A DNA stretch of 10,424 nt, taken from the NCBI GenBank assembly GCA_905187815.1, contig CAJJJM010000025.1, forward strand, positions 1 through 10,424, written 5' to 3'. The notes beneath the pieces were generated by a model. It was not told the origin of the DNA. It did no database searches and worked only from the letters and a program-made list of their open reading frames with translations. Every line of letters begins with the position of its first letter. Positions within the stretch are counted from its first letter, which is position 1. The position numbers and the translations under genes were made by a program. The stretch is from an uncultured Methanomassiliicoccaceae archaeon. Its GTDB lineage: Archaea; Thermoplasmatota; Thermoplasmata; Methanomassiliicoccales; Methanomethylophilaceae. Positions 5,420-10,424 of this stretch are shown one piece after another.

Positions 5420-6340
5420 TCAGTGGATGGACCCGAAATAGGGCTCAGCCCTCTCCACGACCGCATCCCAGGACGGGACATTGGTCAGGGCACCGACCTC
5501 GGCCACGACGAACGATGACACCGCCGCGGCGAGGACCAGGGCCTCGGGCACGTCATAGCCCTTGTACAGGGCGGTGTAGAACCCGGCGCGGTAGTTGTCG
5601 CCGGCACCGGTGACGTCGACCACCCTGTCCGCCTTGACGGCGGGGATCGACAGGACCTCGTCGCCGACCTTCGCACGGCTCCCCCTGTCGCCGTCGGTGC
5701 GCACGACCAGGCCAGGTCCGGCCTCCAGGACGTCGTCGATCCCGAGATACCTGCATATGGTCTCGGCCTCGAGCTCGTTGCAGAACAGGGCATCGGCGAA
5801 CGGCAGGGCATCCTTCAGGAGACCTGCGTTCCAGACACGGTGGACCTCCTGGGCGGGATCGAAAGAGATGTCGGGGCCTCCCCTAAGCTCCCCCATCAGG
5901 GAGATGTAGTAGGAGGGCTGGCCTGTGCAGAAGTGGACCTTGCGTGACCTAGACGCCATGCCTGTCAGCCTGACGCCAAGGGAGTCGGCGTGACCCTGGG
6001 GTCCCTGGTAGAAGAAGACCCTGGTGTTGAGCTCGCTGTCGTTGATGATCACGCAGGTGGAGGTCTCCTCGCCGTCGAGGGTGACTACCTCGTCCATGAT
6101 CATGCCCGAATCCCTCATGAAGTCCATGTACTTCCCGGGGAAGTCGGGCCCGATGAACGCGCACAGGGCCGTCGGGCACCCCAGCTTCGCCGCGGACACG
6201 GCGATGTTCGGGCCGGTGCCGCCGAGCGTGGTCTTCTTCGACAGCGCGTCGGCGGTTATCCCCGGCTTGAGGAACTGGTCTATCGATATGATCTGGTCCA
6301 CGGTCACGTGGCCGTACACCGACAGGAAGGGGTCGCTCAG
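5420..6340 (-). CDS. PfkB-family kinase, possibly a nucleoside kinase, with an apparent CTG start
   Basis: PfkB (ribokinase-family) enzymes phosphorylate sugars or nucleosides with ATP. This 306-residue protein has the opening strand VYGHVTVDQ (8-16), the GGTGPNIAVSAAKLG motif (40-54) and the second signature DVTGAGDNYRAGF (242-254). D248 is the expected catalytic base, in the GAGD anion hole. The length is typical. No ATG, GTG or TTG sits where expected. A GGGAGG sequence (6348-6353) lies seven bases before a CTG at 6340 that overlaps the ahcY stop (CTGA). A GTG at 6319 is the alternative, but it has no Shine-Dalgarno sequence and trims the first strand. Coupling to ahcY suggests that it phosphorylates the released adenosine or inosine. 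That substrate is inferred, and ribose- or fructose-type substrates are not excluded. Confidence 0.9.
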   Translation of the reverse strand: MSDPFLSVYGHVTVDQIISIDQFLKPGITADALSKKTTLGGTGPNIAVSAAKLGCPTALCAFIGPDFPGKYMDFMRDSGMIMDEVVTLDGEETSTCVIINDSELNTRVFFYQGPQGHADSLGVRLTGMASRSRKVHFCTGQPSYYISLMGELRGGPDISFDPAQEVHRVWNAGLLKDALPFADALFCNELEAETICRYLGIDDVLEAGPGLVVRTDGDRGSRAKVGDEVLSIPAVKADRVVDVTGAGDNYRAGFYTALYKGYDVPEALVLAAAVSSFVVAEVGALTNVPSWDAVVERAEPYFGSIH

Positions 6341-7575
6341 GTGCCTTCCTCCCAGCCGGTGACGTACTTTATCTGCGCATCGGTGAGGGTGTCGATGGAC
6401 ACGCCCATGGATCTGAGCTTGATGTTGGCGATCTCCATGTCGATCTCGTTGGGCACGGCGTACACCTGGTTCTCCATCTCCTGGTAGTGGCGGGTCATGT
6501 GCACTATGCCGAGCGCCTGCGTGGAGAAGCTCATGTCCATAATCTCTGCGGGGTGTCCCTGGCCGGCGGCCAGGTTCATCAGCCTGCCCTCCGCGATGAG
6601 ATAGAGGGACCTGCCGTCCTTCATCTTGTACTCGTCGATGAAGTCGCGGACCCTGACCTTGGACGCGGACATCTCGTCGAGAGCGACCTTGTTGATCTCG
6701 TTGTCGAAATGTCCGACGTTGCCCATGATGCATCCGTCCTTCATGACCGCGATGTGCTCCTCCCTGATGATGTCCTTGCATCCGGTGACGGTGATGATGA
6801 TGTCAGCGACCTTCACGGCCTCCACCATCGGCATGACCTCGTAGCCGTCCATCTTGGCCTCGATGGCCTTGATCGGATCGACCTCGGTGACGATGACGGA
6901 TGCGCCGAGCCCCTTGGCCCTCATGGCCACGCCCTTGCCGCACCATCCGTATCCTGCGACGACCAGCTTCTTTCCCGCGACGATGAGGTTGGTCGCATTC
7001 ATCCAACCGTCGAAGGCGGACTGTCCGGTGCCGTACCTGTTGTCGAACAGGAACTTCATCTTGGCATCGTTGACGTCCAGGACGGGGAACTGAAGGACCT
7101 TGTCGTTGGCCATGGCCCTGAGACGCACCACACCGGTGGTGGTCTCCTCGTTGGCGGCCTTGACGTTCGGCAGGGCGTCCTTTCTGGTGGTGTGGACCAT
7201 CGTGATCAGGTCGGCACCGTCGTCGATGATGAAATCGGGCTTCATGTCCAGGACGGTGTTCAGGTTGGCATAGTACTCCTCGGATGACTCCCACTTCTTT
7301 GCGTAGACCTTGAGGCCGTATTCCTCCCTGAGGGCGGCGGCTACGGAGTCGTCCGTCGATAGGGGGTTGCAGCTGGCCAGGCGTATCTCGGCGCCTGCGT
7401 CGGCGAGTGTGACCGCGAGCATACCTGTCTTCGCCTCGGTGTGGAGCGCCATACCGATCTTGAGACCGGCGAGCGGCTGCTCGTCGATGAAGCGTTTGCG
7501 GATGTCCATGAGAACGGGCATGTGGGACTCGACCCAGTGCAGCCTCAGGGACCCTGTCTTTACGAGTTCGTCCAT
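6337..7575 (-). CDS. ahcY: S-adenosylhomocysteine (or S-inosylhomocysteine) hydrolase
   Basis: This NAD-dependent enzyme splits S-adenosylhomocysteine into adenosine and homocysteine, removing the by-product that inhibits SAM methyltransferases. In the 412-residue protein the substrate motif HTEAK (45-49) is of the HxExK type common in archaea and Thermotoga, rather than the HxTxE of animal enzymes. Other hallmarks are SCNPLSTDD (68-76), IDDGAD (117-122), EETTTGV (143-149), K174 with FDNRYG (177-182), the NAD-binding GYGWCGKG (208-215) and GNVGHFDNEI (285-294). The protein ends in GWEEGT without the KPDHYRY tail of eukaryotic forms, as usual for the short archaeal class. Some methanogen homologues act on S-inosylhomocysteine, so the true substrate is open. 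ATG 7575 directly follows the stop of the upstream gene (TGAATG), with GGAGG about ten bases upstream. Confidence 0.96.
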   Translation of the reverse strand: MDELVKTGSLRLHWVESHMPVLMDIRKRFIDEQPLAGLKIGMALHTEAKTGMLAVTLADAGAEIRLASCNPLSTDDSVAAALREEYGLKVYAKKWESSEEYYANLNTVLDMKPDFIIDDGADLITMVHTTRKDALPNVKAANEETTTGVVRLRAMANDKVLQFPVLDVNDAKMKFLFDNRYGTGQSAFDGWMNATNLIVAGKKLVVAGYGWCGKGVAMRAKGLGASVIVTEVDPIKAIEAKMDGYEVMPMVEAVKVADIIITVTGCKDIIREEHIAVMKDGCIMGNVGHFDNEINKVALDEMSASKVRVRDFIDEYKMKDGRSLYLIAEGRLMNLAAGQGHPAEIMDMSFSTQALGIVHMTRHYQEMENQVYAVPNEIDMEIANIKLRSMGVSIDTLTDAQIKYVTGWEEGT

Positions 7576-8334
7576 TCAATCATCTCCTCCGTCCAGACCC
7601 TTGGTCAGGGAGTCGCATATGCACTCCACGGTCCGACGGCGGTTCTCCGAGTTGGAGAAACCGTCCAACGTCTTTAAGATTGTTTCATGGTCCCCGCGCA
7701 TCTCGTTGACGAAGCGGGAGATGTTGGCCAGGGCCCTGGACATCTCGTCGCATATTGGCACGGTGGCGGCCTTCGATGTGCGCGACAGAGGATTGAGGTC
7801 GATGGATATGACCTTCTTGCCCATGGCCACGAGGGCCTCTGCACGGTCTCCGTCCTCGATCGGCACCAGGATGACGTCGCTGCCGTAGATCCCCTCCGAT
7901 GTGCAGAGTGCACGGTCGTGCTCCAGACCCGCGATCCTGCTGTCCGGGTCCCTGCCGAGGACGTCCCTGGCACCCTTGGACTCCAGGTACGAGATCAGGC
8001 CCTCCATGCGCTCGGGGGTGCGGTGGAACAGGTTGACCTCGATCTTCGCCGGTATCAGCTCCGCAAGGGCGATGATCCCCTCGGGGTCCAGCGCTGCGGC
8101 GTTCCCGTTGACGCAGAGGACGGGGTTCTCGGCGCTCAGAAGGTACGCGGCGGCGGCCCTCTCGGCCTCAAGCGCGGCATCCGTGCTCCTCTCCCCCATG
8201 AGGTAGTCGTACGCCTCGCCGCGACCGTGGGAGATCAGCCCGGTGGGTGTGACCAGGCCCCTCTGGACCATCTCGGCCAGACGCTCCCTGGTCATGAGCG
8301 ATTTGTATCTCGGATGACTCTTAGGAATTTCCAC
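7576..8334 (-). CDS. 4-phosphopantoate--beta-alanine ligase (phosphopantothenate synthetase)
   Basis: This archaea-specific enzyme condenses 4-phosphopantoate with beta-alanine using ATP, giving 4'-phosphopantothenate for coenzyme A. It replaces the bacterial PanC/CoaA order. Family blocks are IPKSHPRYKSLMTRERL (3-19), TGLISHGRGEAYDYLMGE (31-48), VNGNAAAL (75-82), EVNLFHRTPERMEGL (99-113), GLEHDRA (136-142), VILVPIEDGDRAEAL (154-168) and ISIDLNPLSRTS (176-187). I chose the GTG at 8334 because the protein then begins at the conserved MEIPKSHPRY. A GATATAC box (8358-8364) also lies 25 bases upstream, which suits a leaderless message. An ATG at 8385 would add 17 poorly conserved-looking residues. 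The partner pantoate kinase, a GHMP enzyme, is not here. The gene leads the operon with ahcY and the PfkB kinase. Confidence 0.9.
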   Translation of the reverse strand: MEIPKSHPRYKSLMTRERLAEMVQRGLVTPTGLISHGRGEAYDYLMGERSTDAALEAERAAAAYLLSAENPVLCVNGNAAALDPEGIIALAELIPAKIEVNLFHRTPERMEGLISYLESKGARDVLGRDPDSRIAGLEHDRALCTSEGIYGSDVILVPIEDGDRAEALVAMGKKVISIDLNPLSRTSKAATVPICDEMSRALANISRFVNEMRGDHETILKTLDGFSNSENRRRTVECICDSLTKGLDGGDD

Positions 8335-8357
8335 GGGCGGACGATTGCGCTCCTCCC

Positions 8358-8364
8358 GTATATC
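8358..8364 (-). promoter_or_regulatory. TATA-like box for the phosphopantothenate synthetase operon
   Basis: GATATAC on the minus strand is centred about 25-27 bases before the GTG at 8334. It supports that start as leaderless over the upstream ATG at 8385, which would place this box inside the coding region. A GGGAGGA run at 8351-8357 lies between them, too far from the GTG to act as a normal Shine-Dalgarno sequence. Confidence 0.4.
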
Positions 8365-8388
8365 TCGTTCGCGTGCGCCCGCCATCCC

Positions 8389-8396
8389 TTAAGTAT
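8389..8396 (+). promoter_or_regulatory. TATA-like box for the trmJ-type gene
   Basis: TTAAGTAT is centred about 25 bases before the ATG at 8417, and no Shine-Dalgarno sequence precedes that ATG. The arrangement fits a leaderless transcript. Confidence 0.5.
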
Positions 8397-8416
8397 GCGA
8401 TGGAGATGACGCGGGC

Positions 8417-9148
8417 ATGCCTGATATCCGCATCGTAGTCGTCGGACCGAAATTCGAGGGAAACGTCGGGGCCATCGCCCGCTCCATGGCCAACTTCGAC
8501 ATCAGCGAGCTGTACCTCGTGAACCCCTGCGAGCTGGGGGACGACGCCTACCGCAGGGCGAAGCACGGATCGTCCCTTCTGGACAACGTGCACATCGTGG
8601 ACACCCTAGACGAGGCCCTCGAAGGATGCTTCCTGGTCGTGGGGACCAGCGGCGTGACCACCAAGGGGGACAGGAACTACACCCGCATCCCGGTCCCGGT
8701 TCGCGAGTTCGCGGAGCACTGCCGCGGATATCCGGAGAAGATCGCCGTCCTCTTCGGGCGCGAGGACATCGGGCTCCTGCAGGACGAGCTGAACCTCTGC
8801 GACGTCCTCATCACCGTCCCCACCGGCGAGGAGTATCCTATACTGAACCTCTCGCATGCCGCGACCATCGTGATGTACGAGTTCTATCAGGCGGACCACA
8901 CACCCAGGAGGTCCGAGCCTGCGGACAGGCACGAGAAGGAGCTGATGTTCGAGTTCTTCGGGGACGTCATGGAGGGCATCGAGTATCCGCCTGCGAGGAG
9001 GGAGATGACCACGGTCATGTTCAGGCGCATGATGGGACGTGCTCTGCCGACCAAATACGAGTACAACACCATCATGGGCGTGTTCGGCGACGCCGCCAAG
9101 ATCATCAGGTACGGCAAGCCCTGGGAGAAGAGGGATCAGAAACCCTGA
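8417..9148 (+). CDS. trmJ: TrmJ-type tRNA/rRNA 2'-O-methyltransferase (SPOUT family)
   Basis: Members of this SPOUT class use SAM to methylate the ribose 2'-OH. Archaeal TrmJ modifies C32 in the tRNA anticodon loop. The 243-residue protein has motif 1, EGNVGAIARSMANFD (14-28), with the Asn and Arg expected for RNA binding and catalysis. Motif 2, VLFGREDIGL (111-120), and motif 3, YPILNLSHAATIVMYEFY (140-157), form the trefoil knot that holds SAM. After the knot there is a charged linker (about 160-175) and a helical C-terminal extension (about 175-240) typical of TrmJ. Cm32 is the likely target, but the position cannot be fixed from sequence, and an rRNA target is possible. It is a single-gene unit, probably leaderless. 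Its last 13 bases overlap the convergent FtsZ-like gene. Confidence 0.86.
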   Translation: MPDIRIVVVGPKFEGNVGAIARSMANFDISELYLVNPCELGDDAYRRAKHGSSLLDNVHIVDTLDEALEGCFLVVGTSGVTTKGDRNYTRIPVPVREFAEHCRGYPEKIAVLFGREDIGLLQDELNLCDVLITVPTGEEYPILNLSHAATIVMYEFYQADHTPRRSEPADRHEKELMFEFFGDVMEGIEYPPARREMTTVMFRRMMGRALPTKYEYNTIMGVFGDAAKIIRYGKPWEKRDQKP

Positions 9149-9948
9149 ACCGGGATGAACGTCAGGACACGCGTGTCGTCGGCGTCCTCCCTCTTCACGA
9201 TGTCCGGGATTATCCCTGTCATGCTGACAACCGTGTTGTAGATCGATTCGATCTGGGCGGTCCCGAATCCGGAGCTGACCATGATGATCGACTTCCCGTA
9301 GGCGGGATCGACCTCGAACGCGGATGCGTCCGCCGCCCTGGCGACCGCGTTGGACGGCGACATGTCGGTGGTGTACGCCACGGCGTAGACCTTCTTGTAG
9401 AATGTGCTGAAGAAAGGACCCTCCATCAGATGTGCCAGGTTCCTGACCGAGAAGGATACGGAACTCGCGATGAGGTTCATGACGCGGTGGACGACGAGAT
9501 CCGGATATATCCTGCTGTATGCGGCCATGTCGACCACGAACATCCTGTCGGACATCTCCAGCACCTCGTTCATCATCCTGAGGCCCTTGTCACGACGGGA
9601 GGCCTCGAACGGGAGGCCGGCCACGGTCACGACCGAGCACCCCTCCGCACGTGCGCACTCGGCGATGACGGGGAGGATGCCCGAACTGCTCCATCCCCCG
9701 AGGACGGAGAACATTATCACCACCCTCATCCCGTGCATCCTGGCACGTATCTCGTCCCTGTTCTCGACCGCCATCGTGTACGACTCGAACTCGTCGAGGT
9801 AGATGTCCGGGACATCCTCGTCCCTGAGCGGGATGGAGCTGTCACCGTTGGAGTCTAGCATCACCACCGGGACGCCGGGGGATTCGCTCATCTTGCCCAG
9901 GATGTGCCTGGCCGCCCCTCCGCAGGAGAAGAGGATCACATCTCCCAT
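9136..9948 (-). CDS. Divergent FtsZ/tubulin-superfamily protein with degenerate GTP-binding motifs
   Basis: FtsZ and its archaeal relatives are GTPases that polymerise at the membrane in division or shape control. This 270-residue protein is shorter than normal FtsZ (above 350) but follows its order. It starts with ILFSCGGAARHIL (5-17) at the T1 loop. VVIMFSVLGGWSSSG followed by ILPVIAECA (76-99) matches the T4 region. SVVTVAGLPFEASRR (105-119), a helix leading to MFVVDMAAYSRIY (136-148), and a C-terminal activation-like domain ending TFIPVQGF follow. The GGGTG[ST]G signature has become GGWSSSG (84-90), and no NxDxxD T7 loop is seen near 160-175. Canonical GTP hydrolysis is therefore doubtful. 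ATG 9948 has GGAGAG seven bases upstream and overlaps the upstream RHH gene by 13 bases. The superfamily call is from pattern alignment by eye; the function is unknown. Confidence 0.75.
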   Translation of the reverse strand: MGDVILFSCGGAARHILGKMSESPGVPVVMLDSNGDSSIPLRDEDVPDIYLDEFESYTMAVENRDEIRARMHGMRVVIMFSVLGGWSSSGILPVIAECARAEGCSVVTVAGLPFEASRRDKGLRMMNEVLEMSDRMFVVDMAAYSRIYPDLVVHRVMNLIASSVSFSVRNLAHLMEGPFFSTFYKKVYAVAYTTDMSPSNAVARAADASAFEVDPAYGKSIIMVSSGFGTAQIESIYNTVVSMTGIIPDIVKREDADDTRVLTFIPVQGF

Positions 9949-10235
9949 GACCCTTCTCTCCGGTTGGACATCTGGCGGACGTAGTCGCGGGCCGCCGCCC
10001 TCACGGCACCGTCGAGGGACGAGCCGTCTATGGTGAGGTCCTCAATGCTGAGCGCGTCATCGCCGTGCTCCGGAGCGGGCCTGACGCCCTGTGCCAGACG
10101 CTCGGAGGCGTAGCCATCTAGAACGGAACGGACGGCATCCGACAGGGAGCGGAACTCGCCATCGTCCACGAGGGCGCGGAGGACGCCGACGGTCTCTGAA
10201 GACAATCTCACGATGACCTTGTGGTCCGAATCCAT
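9936..10235 (-). CDS. Ribbon-helix-helix DNA-binding protein, CdrS-like in context
   Basis: The first 45 residues of this 99-residue protein match a ribbon-helix-helix (MetJ/Arc/CopG) domain. They hold a beta strand HKVIVRLSS (5-13), helix TVGVLRALVDDGEF (15-28) and helix SLSDAVRSVLDGYASERL (30-47). Such proteins bind operators as dimers through the paired strands. The C-terminal half (about 50-99) is acidic and then Arg-rich, with no recognised domain, and may contact a partner. In several euryarchaea an RHH gene precedes ftsZ. In Halobacterium the RHH protein CdrS regulates ftsZ2. The same order here, with a 13-base overlap into the FtsZ-like gene, suggests a regulator of that gene or of cell division. 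The ATG at 10235 begins the RHH strand with the usual few leading residues. Confidence 0.8.
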   Translation of the reverse strand: MDSDHKVIVRLSSETVGVLRALVDDGEFRSLSDAVRSVLDGYASERLAQGVRPAPEHGDDALSIEDLTIDGSSLDGAVRAAARDYVRQMSNRREGSWEM

Positions 10236-10259
10236 CTGAAAACCATCCGGGAATAGGAG

Positions 10260-10304
10260 AAAAAGGTTGGGTAAAGGGTTTGTGTTGTCAGCTTAAGACC
10301 AACC
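10260..10304 (-). terminator. Stem plus T5 after the ribosomal stalk gene
   Basis: GGTTGG (minus strand, complement of 10299-10304) can pair with CCAACC (complement of 10265-10270) across a long loop. Five T residues on the minus strand follow immediately at 10264-10260. The T-run starts about 43 bases after the rpl12 stop and is the more reliable part of the signal. It also lies just upstream of the RHH gene. Confidence 0.45.
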
Positions 10305-10306
10305 GT

Positions 10307-10424
10307 TCATCCGAACAGAGCGGAGAGACCGGCAGCGGCCTCCTCCTCACTGACAGCTTCCTCTTCGGGCTCGTCGGCGGCTGCGGCAGGGGCGTCTGCG
10401 GCAGCGGCGGCGGCTGCGGGGGCT
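10307..10424 (-). CDS. rpl12: Ribosomal protein P1/L12 (stalk), C-terminal end; runs off right edge
   Basis: Only the last 39 residues are visible. They comprise an Ala/Pro-rich hinge, then an acidic run (DEPEEEAVSEEEAAAG), then the terminal LSALFG. This hydrophobic tail is diagnostic of the archaeal and eukaryotic P-stalk proteins. It projects from the large subunit and recruits translational GTPases such as aEF-1A and aEF-2. The N-terminal dimerisation domain, which binds the P0 (uL10) protein, lies beyond the window. Neighbouring stalk and L1 genes would be expected upstream, outside the right edge. Confidence 0.93.
   Translation of the reverse strand, partial: APAAAAAAADAPAAAADEPEEEAVSEEEAAAGLSALFG

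Noticed and set aside
6487..7287. Open frame of 266 codons on the plus strand
   Set aside because: It is antisense to ahcY, rich in His, Asp and Val, with no family similarity.
8335..8385. ATG 8385 as the start of phosphopantothenate synthetase
   Set aside because: It is possible, but no Shine-Dalgarno sequence precedes it and the conserved protein begins at IPKSHPRY. The TATA-like box lies inside this stretch.
8626..9858. Open frame of 410 codons on the plus strand
   Set aside because: It runs out of frame through trmJ and then antisense to the FtsZ-like gene, with a His/Arg/Asp-rich composition. Both underlying genes have clear family motifs.
1..10424. CRISPR array, insertion sequence, integrase or attachment site
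   Set aside because: No regularly spaced direct repeats, transposase motifs or terminal inverted repeats were seen. The region reads as core chromosome.

Overview
The window is a compact, GC-rich stretch of archaeal chromosome. It carries housekeeping genes in short, tightly packed transcription units on both strands. Archaeal hallmarks are an MCM helicase, the large primase subunit PriL with its Fe-S cysteines, a CDP-alcohol archaeal lipid synthase, the archaea-specific 4-phosphopantoate--beta-alanine ligase, an HxExK-type S-adenosylhomocysteine hydrolase, Tsr3, a Fap7-like adenylate kinase and a P1/L12 stalk protein ending in the typical archaeal GLSALFG tail. TATA-like boxes about 25 bases before several start codons suggest leaderless transcripts. 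The gene set and base composition fit a euryarchaeon, and I infer the Thermoplasmata/Methanomassiliicoccales area. That placement is an impression and was not computed. I see no mobile element, CRISPR array, rRNA or tRNA.

Layout from left to right. (1) 1-1350, minus strand: a small winged-helix-like gene followed by mcm, which runs off the left edge. (2) 1351-1625: a divergent spacer with TATA boxes, palindromes and an orphan hairpin plus T-run, leading to a small 2[4Fe-4S] ferredoxin on the plus strand. (3) 1869-2884, minus: a phosphatase-fold protein without its catalytic residues, overlapping by an ATGA junction with tsr3 (rRNA acp transferase). (4) 3032-4099, plus: priL. (5) 4106-5310, minus: a Fap7/AK6-like adenylate kinase overlapping an archaetidylinositol-phosphate synthase-like gene. 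(6) 5420-8334, minus: an operon of phosphopantothenate synthetase, ahcY and a PfkB sugar/nucleoside kinase, with abutting or overlapping ends and a strong hairpin after it. (7) 8417-9148, plus: a TrmJ-type RNA 2'-O-methyltransferase. (8) 9136-10235, minus: a ribbon-helix-helix protein overlapping a degenerate FtsZ/tubulin-like gene. (9) 10307-10424, minus: the 3' end of the ribosomal stalk gene.

Functional themes are replication (mcm, priL), ribosome and RNA maturation (tsr3, Fap7-like, trmJ, rpl12), SAM-cycle by-product recycling (ahcY with a PfkB kinase that may handle the released nucleoside), CoA synthesis, and membrane lipid head groups. The points most worth a second look are the degenerate FtsZ-like protein with its RHH partner, the LMW-phosphatase-like protein lacking catalytic Cys and Arg next to tsr3, the apparent CTG start of the PfkB kinase, and the unexplained structured spacer at 1380-1560.
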